Part shown: piece by piece, positions 45,498 through 58,974 of the stretch | Layout: every line of letters starts with the position of its first letter | Position numbering within the stretch: the first letter of the stretch is position 1 | Assembly: GCF_020382885.2 (NCBI RefSeq) | Contig: NC_058506.1 | Span: forward strand, 2,976,001 to 3,040,000 | Origin: Scatophagus argus | Lineage: Eukaryota; Chordata; Actinopteri; Scatophagidae | DNA: 64,000 bases | Reading direction: 5' to 3' | The notes under the pieces: model-generated | Seen by the model: the letters and a program-made list of their open reading frames with translations, nothing else | Databases searched by the model: none | Told to the model about the DNA's origin: nothing | Position numbers and translations under genes: made by a program

Positions 45498-48400
45498 ATG
45501 ATGATGGCCGGTGGTGGTGGAGCAGCCGTGGACCATAACGGGATATACTCAAATCCTAACCTTCACAGCCTGCAGCAGCCCCTCATGGAAGCTGATAATG
45601 CGGACTCCCGTAAACGACCGCTGGAAACTCCAGTGGAGGAGGCCGGCTGTACCAAGCGCACCAACACTGGAGGTAAGAGAGATTCACATCAAGAAGCAAC
45701 CCATCCACCGTGTCCCCTCCAACTGAAGACAGTTCCTTTGCATGCAGGGATGGAAGTATAAGAGCCAAACACTGCCCTCACTACCACCACACTGCATGCA
45801 AACAAAGTACATGCAGCACCTGTGCAGCTGGCACTTCGTTATGCAGCGTGTTGCAGCAGGGAGAACAGGTAGCCTGACTGACTGACTGACTGACTGAGTG
45901 AGTGGCCTCCTCAGCTCAGGTCAGCTTTGAATTTGAACCCAGTCACCTCTGTGTTTCACATCTGGAGGTGCGCTTTGAAGTCTGGTTTGTGTGCCGAGGC
46001 TTTAGCATTACAAAGAAGTCTTCTCAGTAACTCTCAGTTCATCAGTGTTTGTACTGGAGGCGTTGTAGTCTAAGACAGGGATTCCCTCATGCTTTCCTTT
46101 ACGGAGGCCAAAGATAAATTTGCATATTTTTTTTCCTGAGGCATTGGTGACAGATAATAGAAGTAGAAAGAGAAAACATGAGAGAAATGTCATTGCAGTT
46201 TCTTATTGTGAAACAGTAATGAAGTTAAACATCTTCTCGGGGCCCTTACAGTTTGGGAACATGTCACCTACAAGCCTTGGTACAGTACAAATATGTCTCC
46301 CTCTGACATGCTATCCTTTAGCTTTAAAATACCTTAATGGCCTCATCATCCTGAAGACAAGGTAGAAAGTGTCTGTTCAGCCTTTAAGGGAACCACTCTT
46401 TGATCCTGGACAGTTCAGTGTTGATTTGTGAGTGGTCTGGGAGCTCTTAGGGGAATATTCTTCTGCTCCACGGCTGAAAAAAATAAGAACAATGCAGATT
46501 TACAGCTCTCCTTACAAATGTTAAGGTGAGTTGATCTTGAAGCCAAATCTCAGCATCTGTTTGGTATTTTTGTTACACATGATTTTTGCCATAAAACTTT
46601 TAGTCTGGTTGAACTCCCGGTGGATGTGGGTGGTGTGCATGTTTACACATTGGTACATTTCTTGGGGGAAAAAAAGTGTTTTGTTCCATCTGTCCTTACA
46701 TGGCAGTCTGAACTCATATTTAAATTGAAATATAATAGACTGGACTTGACTGGACATGTTATGAGCTGAGAGATGTTATGAAATGAGAGAGTAGTGAATA
46801 GGGTGGAGAGGACTACAGAGACACTGTAGCTCAGTTTTCAATAAAATGATCCTGATTTCTTTTTTCTTCTGGAGGAGAAATAGTTGTGGCCAATATAGAA
46901 TCAACAAGGAGGTGCACACTTGCTTTATAACTCCTCAGTAAGATGTCGGAGTGCAGCGCTGAGGATGATGGCTGATTCAGTATGCCAGCCACTGTACATC
47001 TTATTTCAGCTTGTGACTGTTATGGTCTGCAGCTCATAGGGACTTAATGTTAATTAGACGTCCGTGGAGAACAGGCAGATTCTTCACCATATGTTACTGA
47101 AATTTGCTTTGTCTGTCTTTGTGTCCCAGACACACTGCCACTCGATGATAGCAGCATTATGTCCTATTCCAACAGCAAGAGTGTGTCTTTGCTGCACCTC
47201 ACTGCACCCCAGAAATGTAATTTCAGCAAGACGCATAAGGACCCTTGTGCCTCCAGACAGTATTTTAGTGCAGATTCAGCTCCCAAGTGTCCTCCATTAG
47301 CACCCCTAAAATCACTGTAGAACAGAGAAGTCATATGGTGTTTCTGTTTCTCACCATTCAGTTGTAACACAGAGACTTCATCATGATTCCATCCAGGATG
47401 AATAGCTACACAGTGTGAAACTGTATTTGGGAAATCTTAATAAATACTAAAAATACATAATTTACACAGACAGCTCTAACTTTTTACTGCTGTCATTTCT
47501 ATAACGGTATTGCACACCATTTTGCCACTAACTTCATGTTTTTTTGATGCATTTTTTTTTAATGCACAGCCTAAGTGTCTCACGTACCCTATTGCCCAGA
47601 TGCCCCTATTTTGTATAGTATCAATATACATATATAAATTTTAGGATGCAAAATTTGTGTAACATAATGTTGTACTGTGTCGTGTTAATAATTTGTTGTG
47701 ATAAGCTTAACCTTTTAATGCTGGACAATGACAAAAAAAGATGAACTGATATTCAGGCACAGTGCAAAAGCAGGCACATATCCACAGACCCTTTATTATG
47801 CTCACATTCAATGTATTTAGGCGTTCTCTCCAAAAAAAAATGACGTCTCTGTGGTACAAGTAAGCTTATCGTTGTCTCAAAGGTGTAAGCATATGCAGTG
47901 GCTCACCAAAATTAGATTTACAGAGGTGAAATGTCAGCCAATCTTGTGGTCATTCTGTGAGTGTTTAACTGGGAAGAAAAGCTGCAAATCTGGGAGATGA
48001 CCGGGAGCACAGCACTACAGGCTGAGCTCAGGGACACAAGCTCCCTGACTGTATGCTGTATGTTCACATGAAATGCACATTAAGGCCACTTGTAAAGACT
48101 GCTCCATCAAACAGATGTTTCATTTAGTGCATTTTAACATCACCTCCAATTTTTGCATCATATATACGCATCATGTGTAACACTGCAAATTCACAGCCTT
48201 TCTTGCAGTAGTGGTAGACAGCCTGACAATCCTCAGTCATCCCTGTAATGACCAACCCCTCGACTACGTCTGATATTGATCACGTTATTCCTACCGAACT
48301 GATCATTAACATGACTGGCAGTTGCAACAAAGAGAAGAAAGCCTGTGCTCTTTCAAAGCTGAGCCCCTCGCTGTGCATTAAGAGCTGTGGACACTGAATG

Positions 48401-51400
48401 AGTGGAATTACTCCTCTTTTATCAGCAATGCCCTTCTCTCCTCAAAATGAAGATCTTTCATTCATTTCTCTTTCTAATTACCCATACTCTGAGCCCATGT
48501 TGCTGGCAAGCATGTGCCTTGCAAAAGGTTGCGTGGCTGAGGGATTAGGTATGATCTCGTAATGTTGCTAATGGAAAGGTTGGCACAGGAATGTGAGCAT
48601 ATTTTTTTATTTTTGGTGGGAAGGACACAGGTGCCCTTGCAGAGCGATGTGACGTGAGCGGACTGTGAATTTGCCAGGTGGCAGTGAAAGAGAGAATGAG
48701 AGAGAGCGATAGAAATGAAGACAGAGCAAAGCAGAGAGAAAAGGAGAGATAGATAGACTGTGAGAGGGAGTGAAGTCTACAGGGAGGCTGTGTCTATATA
48801 CTACAGCATCCCTCAGTGAATGAGAATGGGAGAATTTTCTGGAAGGCATCCTTTCCAACACCAAACAGGCCACGATATTAGTGTTTGATTTGTGGATGAA
48901 AATAATAAGCAGCCAGGAGGAAAGATTTTTCCTTTCTTACAGGTTCCCTGGAAAGCACTAGTAAATGAAAGCGGACTGCATGTGTCCACACTCAGACACT
49001 TACACACATGCAGTTTTTACACACATTCAGTCACTTAAAATACCTCTCGGTGTAAGATTTATAGGCGTAGTGATTGGCTTCATCACCCCCCTCCACCATT
49101 CTGCGGCACTGCCATTTGCAATGGTTGATGAGCCCCTCCGCCCTCTCAAACATGGCCGTCTAAGGGATTGGGGGTGGGGGAAAGGAGGGAAGGAGGGTGG
49201 GTAGCGTAAGGCACGCTGTCTCAGATCACTCCTCCTCCACCTCCTTCATCATCTGCTTATGTTATCCATACACCTCTTCAGCCACTGTTGAAGGTCACTC
49301 TACATGCTTCCCCATTCACTGCTGAAGCCCGCTCCCCCAGCCACTTCACCTTTGTCACTTTCCACTAAAAAAAGTGAGTGAATGGACTGCCATACTTTAT
49401 AGTGCTGCGTCAAAAGAGGCGGAGTAGGGGAGAAAATTCAATTTTTTGGGACTAGCATTGGGGGGTGGGGACATGACGTGCTGGAAGGAGGAGGCTACCC
49501 ATTGGCCGAGCGAGGTGTCAGTCTTACGTGCTGCTGCAGACGGACAGGCCACTCGATGAATATGGATGAGAGCAGTGAAAAGGGTGATGCGGCAGGGAAG
49601 ACCCCCCCCCCCTCAAACCGATGCAGGCTTGAACAATGCGTGCCGTCTTTCACTGAAAACACTGAGAGCCTGCATTAGCATTTTCTCAGACAATTGAGGC
49701 TCTGGCCAGCTGCAGGCATGGCTCGGATGCTGCGGTGAAATCTCTTTTTCTGCATCCACTGATGAATTAGACCTCGTGAAAAAGTCGACTGGCCGCATTC
49801 CTGAACACTACCGTTGCACCTATGCCTAGGCTAATGTTAAGATCCCCTTTAGAGATTGTGCCCCGGCATTGATGGCGATCTGACAGAGGACTTGAGAAGC
49901 AGCAGATCTCAGAATGGGTAAGCCTCAAACTCTTTTGTCTGACTTGTTGAATTTATCCATTACGCTAGGCTACAATTTCATACACCCAAATCTCATTTGG
50001 CCGTTATTGCTCATTTTTGCTCCATCGTCCTTGCTTCCTGTCAGCGGCAGGTTAGTCCATTAAAATGCAGAATGGGTACTTGGAAGGGTAGTGAGAAGGA
50101 GGGAGGACGGTCACAAGGCATTTCTTCCTGACCCACCCCCCTTGAGTGACTTAACTAAACACATTTGGCTCTGTGTCTCTCCTCCAAGCCATCCTTCCAG
50201 TATTGGGAGCAGGGGTTTGAACTAACACCCCACTGGCTCAGCTTCCCAGTGTGGCCCACTGCTCTTGTTCCCTGGCGGATTGCAGCAACAGATTGCCATG
50301 TTTACTCTACCACATGATGCCATTAAAACCTGTTACTGTGATCTGTGACACTAGGACAGAATTAATTATTGACTAATGACAGCAAACGTGGCTGTGAGGG
50401 CAATGGAGGGAATCTTAGTGGCTTCTTCTCCTGCTGGGTTTACTCTGGTTGAAGATGAGCAGAAAGTTACGCAGTGGGCTTTGGCTCGTCTGTCAACAAC
50501 AGGTCTTTGCATTCAGCATTGTTCAATTTAAATTCTTTGTGTGGCTACGATATCAGATTTATTCTGATAGGACTGAGGGCTCTAAAGCTTTACAATGACT
50601 GTGTCAGACATGCATGATCTTTATTTTTCCCACCAAGGTCATTTTATTGCTATTCGTTGTGAGAAAAGCGGGGAGCTGACTGCAATATAGAATGAACATC
50701 TAAAGATAACACGACCCATAGAAGAAAATAGCATCTATTTTCTTTTAGGGTTTTCTCAGAAAAATACGTGTGTGTGTATGTGTGTGTGTATATATATATA
50801 TACACACACACGTAAATTGTCAAATAAATTTTAGTTTAATGTCTGTGTTTTCAGGTAAATGTGAGTATAATATGTTCTGCGATTTTGGATTGTCTTCACA
50901 ACCATTCAACTAAATCCAAAGTGAATTCCGTTAATAATCATGTCATTGTCTGTATATTTGTATATTGGTTATGGATGATGTGCACGAAAACAAGCCTGTG
51001 TCTGAATGGAACATGAGGGGCATATTAATGCAATAAGGAGAAGAGCTAACATCTAGGCTGTGAAATTCCTTAATGTCACAGTGCCATGTTCATTCACATC
51101 TGGATCTAATGAGTGCATTACTGAGGCAACAGGTTGGTCTCAGTGCAGGGCGGTCCACCTCCATCCATCCGTCTTTTCTCCCAACCATGCCAGTCAAGCT
51201 CCACATTTGATACCCCCCACAAAACACGGGACACAGTGACACGGTGACGGACCGTGTAACTTGCCGCCCGTGCTCGAAAATCTGTATCACACTACGCTTG
51301 AAAATGTATCAGAAATCTACAGAGATGGACAGTGCCTTTTTACATCTCTGCCCGCTTGAGTGACGTCACCCTTGAGGCAGCTGAAAAGAATCGAACATGA

Positions 51401-54400
51401 CGTCATTGCATCGAAATCAGCATGCAGAGGAGATTATTTGTATCAGCGCTGTTTACCATGATGTCATCGATATAATATTTGGAATTCAGTGGGGAATCAC
51501 AACCACATCTATAAATTTAATACGTGTGATGTATTGTTGGCAGATTCTTTAATTATGTTCAGGTCCATGCTCAATATGTGGTTGATTGCTTTTTGCTAGA
51601 TTAGCGCACTCAATGTGATCAGGGTTTTCTTGGACGGATACTTTGCCTACTTTGGTGCTGATTAATTCCTAATTAGCATTGCAGGAAAAGCAACTTTCCC
51701 AACTGAAGGGGAGAAACATGTTTGACTTCCAATTCTATAACTGACGTGGTGTCAATCACTGACTGCTACAAGCCCCTGTAAGCCACAGAAGCCTCTTCCA
51801 AAATGGAGGAGATTTAGACCATCTTGGCAGCATAGCCTTTGAACAAATCTGTGGGATTGGTTCCCATATGTTCTTCTTACGTCTGTTAATCGAGAAGGAT
51901 CACTCTGTAGTGGCATTCATGAACCGCATGGATAATGACTTCATGTGTCTGCATTTAGTCCTCTGCATGTAACTTTCTTCCACAGAAAAAACAAGCAACG
52001 CTGCGCATTCAGATTGAACTGTTGAGCAACACTCCTTTTATTCAAGTGTGGCTGATCAGTAACACTGGACCCGGCTTTGTATTTAGTCAGACGTTGCTAT
52101 AACTCCTTGAAAACAGTTAAAATTAGACCTCTGCAAACTGGAAAGGAGGTCATCATTTACTCCACAAGAAATCTGGGACAGGACACAGAACATGTCACCG
52201 ATCTCTGATAAAATGTGAATGCACTGAAAGTTATAGAGAACTCAAAAGCCAAAATTTTCTTTCTTTCATCAGGGAAATACAAACAAAAATATTGTTACTG
52301 CCTTTTTGCGTATATGTATGTCAAAGCTATATACTTCCATGGTGAAGTTTTGCTTGTTCAGGTTCTTGGGCACTGTTTAACATTATGGGGTATATGATGA
52401 TGCACAGAGCTACTGTACGAGATGTGACCCTTTCCCACTTTGTGTATTTCTCCCCCAGAGGAGGGTGAGTACTTCCTGAAGGTGCTGATCCCCAGCTATG
52501 CAGCCGGCTCTATAATTGGCAAGGGCGGCCAGACCATCGTACAACTGCAGAAAGAGACGGGTGCCACCATTAAACTGTCCAAATCCAAAGACTTCTACCC
52601 AGGTAAGAATGGACACTCAGTAATTAAAACTGATGATCATAAAGCCTTATGAATATGTGAGAGGAGCTGTCTGAGGGAGCAATGCATGTGATACGTCCTT
52701 TTCTTTTGACTTCCCATGAGTAATTGCAGTCCATTTCAATCATGCACCAATCATAAACACTTTGAACTTGATTATCCTTATGTCCTTGAGGGACTAAACA
52801 TGCTTGATCTCAGATGCAGCACTGATGTCTGCAGGCAATTTCAGCTTCAATTAAGTTGCAGTGTCTTAGCTAGCTGCGTTTTTTTCTTGGTTGCGTTTTA
52901 TTTATTTATTTTACAGTATTCATCGTTTTGTGTCCATGCATTACAAGAACTGTCTCACTTGTCTAGAAAATTTTCATAGAACTGCTATTTTCCTCCTAAA
53001 AATTAGCACAAATTCTGTGATGCAGAGGACGCACACTGTACATCGAATCCATTAACTGATTGTCCAGTAGAGCCTAACACAAAAAAATGGCAATAAGGGA
53101 GGGACTCCCATGCAGCTCAGTGACCCTTATCACATGGAGGTCAAAGCGCGACTGTCTTATCCCCCAAACAGAAATGCTTGAGTTGTAGTGGAGTCTGGTT
53201 GTTTGTCCTTCATGCCTCAGAGGAGGCTTCAACCTGCTGAAAAATAACAGGTGCTGAGCGTCTCACTGCTTATTAGGCCCAGATGTTGTCTGTGAAAACT
53301 GATGCAAGCAAATAATCCCTGTGTAGCAGTATACTTTTTACTGTATATATATATATATATATATAGAACATATAATAACTTCTTTACACAGGAAGTCAGT
53401 ATCAGTACACATGACCTATGAAATGTAAGTAGCATAAAATATGCATATGAGAAATACTAGAGATTTTATAGGAGTATAGGATTCTGTTCTCTGATTACTG
53501 TGAGCAGCTACTATAAAATAGTGATGACAGAGATGTGGCCTGTGACCTCTGAAATGTCAGCTGAAAAAGAGTCTTCAGATTATATAGAGCACAAAATATT
53601 GCTGAACAATGACCACAATATGGTTTGAATTTGACCTGTTCTGTTGGGCGTTGTATGTGATATACTGGACTGACTGAACTGTGGCAGAGAATTACTGAGC
53701 ACTGGGAGAGAGGAAAAAAAGATGTGCTAGCAAATATTTTTCCTGTAATTTTTCTTCCACCATGTTTCTTTTAGCGATCATGAAAGGACGTGTGTTCAGG
53801 AAACACAGCTCGAAATTCTCTACGCACAAGGCCGCTTATGTTTAAGGGAATGGAGTATGGAGTATGGCTTCTTCATTGGAATAGGAACAAATGAAAGGAG
53901 TGATATGTATCCTTATTTCTCTCTTTGGATTGTGGATGTGTTCATAGGCCACCACCTGCTCTGCCCATCCCCCTACTCATTATCGTGATGAGTGAGAAGA
54001 GGAGTTCAGGGAGAGGGTGCTGGCAAGAATTTGATTGGGTGGTTGTTCTGGCCCACACAAGTAAAATGAAACGACTGCTACTGTACACTGCACAATAGCT
54101 TAGAAGTCAGCAGAGACTAAACCTTAAAAAAACAGTTGTATTAAGTATGGGCAGCTTGGTGAAGTTTGTAACAGTAACATATGGATGATAATAAAAGACA
54201 TTCTGTCCTGAATTTTAAGTGGAAAGGATTTCAGTATGTCAGATGTATCAGTTACATTTAGTTTCATTGTTGAATCAGCTGCAGTTTAGGCTAATATATC
54301 ATGCTAAAGCCATTACATACAGTTCACACCCTCATCTCACATCCTGTGGTGGACGGAGCATACTCAAACTACAGCACAATCGCACACTAGAGAAATCAAG

Positions 54401-57400
54401 GGACAACAACCGGTGCAGCCATTTTCTTCTGCAGTCCTCTGTGATAACTCAGTCTGAGACTCCCACCCACCTCACATCTCCCATTCGACAGTCTAAGACA
54501 TGAGACCGTGAATTCAAAGGTTCTGATGGGAGCTGTACAACTGTGCCCTGCCGTAGTGGACTGAGATGGATGAGCAGAGATAGTGAAGGGTGTGGATGAT
54601 GCATGATTGTATGCGAGCGAGGGGACAGGGGGGCAGGCCCAGAAATAGCCTGTTTCAATCTCTCTCTGTGGACATGACCCCTCTCCCAGCTGTACTCAAG
54701 CTGGGCCAACACACGCCAAGTTTCCTCTTTCCTCCTCCCCACTCACTGTTTCTCTCAGATTTGGTTCCTGGTAGTTGGGAGAGTTCAGGCCAGATAAGAT
54801 GACATCATACTCCTGTTAAAATTTTGTTTGCATGCGTGCCTCCCTACACATCAGCACAGTTTTTGTTTTTATTGTTTGATTTGAACACATTTGAACTGTT
54901 GCGTGGCTGCATTACTCGAGCCCCCATAAAGGCAGCACGCTATGCATTCACCCACTCGTACTGTGCATTCAGCACATACACACACCGACTCACACCTACT
55001 TACACACATCCGCATATTTAAGCAGCTGCAGAGAGAGTCGTGGGAGTTCACGATTTGAACATAAACTTAGAAACAAAACTTCAAACCCTTTGCTTTGTGC
55101 AGCTGGCCTCTGGCCATGTACATGTATTGAGTTACTCTGTACAGCCCGAACAGATGAGGCCGCTGTGATGTCACACAGGGTGTATGTTTTCCATTATCTG
55201 ATCATTAAAACATCAGTCACAATATGTGACCTCATACTAGAAAACACTTCTATATACATTAGAGTATAAGTTTAGGTATTTCCCTAAAAAGGAGTAAGGA
55301 AACTACACCAAAGGTACACTTTCAGTTGTATCTCCATATGCAGTATATATTCAGTAATGCTCCCTGTAGGACTTCTCTCAAGAAGGAAGGACAAATTGGA
55401 CTCTTTTCTTTTTCCAGATTAATATTTGTGCCTCTTGTGAACAACAACATTTTCTGATGAAAGTTGGTCACCAGTATTGTTGTTACACTACGCTGTACAC
55501 TGTAGTATTTTGAAGTATTGTTCTGCTTTAGGGTGCTAATGTTGTGTTGGAGAGTAAGTGTCTCTCTTTGCCCAATATGCAAGCACAATATTGGATGTGT
55601 CATTGTAATAGACAGCAACAAAACAGCTGCTGCATTTTTTTTTCTTTTTTTTTTTTGGAGTTGTCAAAGGTTAGTTGATTAAAGGGAAAGGCAGGCAAAT
55701 GACCATCATCTGCCAGTGCTGAGTGTGGGCAGATCAAAATATGATGCACACAGAAATCAGTTTGAGGCTTCAACCACACACAGTTCTTTGCTGCCGGTTG
55801 AGACTCTGACTTTGCCAAAGTTGAATTCTGACATGTTAAGGTTAGAATATCAAGGTAAGCCAATCAGAAGTGGAAGCCAGGCAGAATAAGGTGAATCAGA
55901 GAAAGAGAAGGGAAAGTCTTTCCAAGAAAAAGCACCATAATAACACATCACAGCAGCAAAATGTGTGATTTAGCACTGAGCTAGTTAACATGACCAAAGA
56001 ACATAAAACTCACAGGTGAAATGTAAGGTTATTTGCTGAATCTTAGTTCAGGGAAGCTGCTATTAACTTTATTACAAAGCAGTTATGACGCTATCAAATC
56101 AACAGATTTTAGTGGACTGCTAAGGTGGACTATGTGTTTTTTACTTACCACTAGCTTACATCATACAAAAGAACCCACTGACTCACAGAAAGCAAAGCAT
56201 AGACTGTTTAAAATAACTGTAACAAACTTGCACCATATTAGATAGATGGTTGTGACTGGCCCGTCACAAACCAGGGTGGAGGGAAATCCATCTGAACGGG
56301 AGGGGGCCCAGATATATCTGTTTGAGCAAATGAAACTTGAGCTTGCAGATTTGGCTGGTTCCCTGGCTAACAAATAGCCAGCCCTTTAAAAACATATTGA
56401 TTAATAAGGAAATTCAAGAAGTGAGGACTAGGCATTTATGAGGAGTCTGTAGGTAGAGATGAACTATTTTCTGCTTCTGTTCTCCTGCCCACTAATGAAA
56501 CACATTTACTATGTTGCCAGATATTTGCTTTGTAGGCTTCAATTGTGGATGTCAGTTAAGTATTGAGTAATGCCGGCAATACACAGCAAATAAATCACTA
56601 TTTTGAATACACAAAAAGTTAGGCTTCACCACCATGGGAAAAAATAAAAGAAGACATTTCCAGAATTTCTGGAAATTTAATTAATTTATAATTAAACTTT
56701 GTCTAGCTCCTGGATTTATGTTGTACTTGCATCATGGTACATGGAGTTCATCAACAATACTGCCAGAAATCTGGCATTTATAATCTGCAAATGTTGGCCT
56801 TTGCCACAGTTAGCATTAGTATGGAACTGAACTTGCTGCTTCGAACAGCAGTACGTCCTCTCATGAAACTGGAGGACAGTGTCATGCAGCCCCCAGATTT
56901 TCAGTTCACATCTTGTTTTCAGTTGTGTCTGCTTCTCAAGCCTCTCTAATATTTGATTTTTTTGATGTATTCAGTTCTGTTTTTCTGATATGTATGTTTA
57001 AGTGTTCATCAGTTTTTGAAAGGAGTCCGAAGCAAAGTAAAGCAAAGTAAAATCCTTGGTGTATTTTAGTGATCCTTCATTACCGCAGTCCTGAAAGCTG
57101 CTGTGTCTTATTCCAAAAGGTACCAGGACCAGCTGCACGACCAATTAAAGAATTAATGTAATTTAATGGCATATTTGACTCTTTGTGGGTGGTGAAGTGG
57201 TTAGCACTGTCATCTCACAGCAAGAGGGTTCCAGGTTTGAATCCCGGTCTGGGCCCTTCTATGTGGAGTTTGCATGTTCTCCCTGTGCCTGTGTGGGTTT
57301 TCTCCGGGTACTCCGGCTTCCTCCCACAATCCCAAAAACATGCACATTAGATTCATTGGCTACTCTGCATTGCCCCTAGGTGTGAGTGTGAGAGTGTGTG

Positions 57401-58904
57401 GTTGTCTGTCTGTGTGTGTCAGCCCTGCATTTGACTTGCAACCGCTCCAGGGTGTACCCTCCCTCTCGCCCGTAGTCAGCTGGGATAGGCTCCAGCCCCC
57501 CCGTGACCCTGACGGATAAGCGGTATAGAAAATGGATGGATGGACTCTTTGTCTTTGAAAAAGTCTGTAACAAGCATGGTGTGTTTGCTATGTTTTTTCA
57601 AAGAGGGCAACAGGGAGTGCTGGGAACTTCTGGGAAGTGTGTGATGTAATGTAAAAGTTGTCCAAGAAACTGTTCCTGATTTACTGATATAAATGCTATT
57701 CTACAAAAGATCCCCACATTTCAGTGTGAACATTTTAGAATAGCATGCCATATGGCAACAACGTGATATGATGAATATATTCAGCACTGGGATTTCCAAC
57801 AAAAACATTCCAGCTCAATTTGTAGTGTGAATAATTACTTTAAAAATCTGTCGACGTGATGACTATAATTATGGGTGATACTTAATGTGTGGCGTGGCAA
57901 CAGTCTGAATAAATCAGACAGAGGATTTGGACAAGCTAACGCAGGGGCAGATTCTCGTCACAAAAAAGCTCAGGCAATAATGCAGAAGTACTGAGACTTT
58001 CTTCCTTCAGGATCAAGACAGATGACCTGAGAGTCATTGCTCTCAGAGGGAAAGCTGAAGGCTGAGATGTGTGCTCTCCTGGGCACTGACATATTTTTCT
58101 CCCTTCCTGCCAACAAGAGGACGAGTTAACTTTTTCTGCAGCTCAAACTCCAGAGTTTTTATCATGAAGTTTGTCAGCCTCAAAGAGAGAACAAAAAGTA
58201 AATGAGTGATGCAGGTAAATTGAGTCAAGTGAAAATGCAAAATGCAGCTAGTTTAATTTTCTGTTTTAGTGTCTTATCAGGGACAAAAGCTGTAGTCATA
58301 TATTGTGGTATTTTGCTTTAGGATAAACTGACCTGGAAGCCTTTCCTGATGCAGAGATAATTAAATAGAAGCTGCTTTAAGCAAAGTAGAAGGACTTTCT
58401 CACCCAGTGATGAATGTTGGAAAAGTGGTGAAAAAGCAATGATTACTCAAGGCATTATGTCTTCTAAGGATGTGTTGCATCACTCAAGATGACCTAGTTT
58501 ATCACTGGAAGAAGATTGTTCAGTCTAAATAAATCCCAATAAGTCAGAACGAGACCATTGTCTGTATGCCACAATTTTTTTATATTAACCTCCAGTGTAA
58601 TTTGGTCTTTCAACTTCCAACTTCCTCGTGTTTTATATTTTTTATTTATTAATCCCAAGCTGGGAAATTACTTCTCTGCATTTGACCCATCACTGACTGA
58701 TGATGCAACATGCAACATGCAGTGAAACACACAGGAGCACTGGGCTCTGCTTTGGGAGCAAATGGGGGGAGGCGGTTAAGTTCCTTGCTGAAGGGCACAT
58801 CAATTACATTAGTAATTATTAGAATTATTAGTCACTCCACCACACCCAAGTTTTTTTGCCAGTCCGGGGTGGAATCGAACCGGCAAACCTCCAGTCACAA
58901 GGCA

Positions 58905-58974
<70 letters not shown>

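Noticed and set aside
45498..45761. Unspliced read-through of nova2 exon 1 as a stand-alone 87-aa protein
   Set aside because: A clear GTAAGA donor at 45673 joins exon 1 to exon 2 in phase; the extra residues come from intron.
49556..49678. 41-codon ORF as a small protein gene
   Set aside because: No recognisable features; better treated as an upstream ORF of the candidate nova2 first exon.
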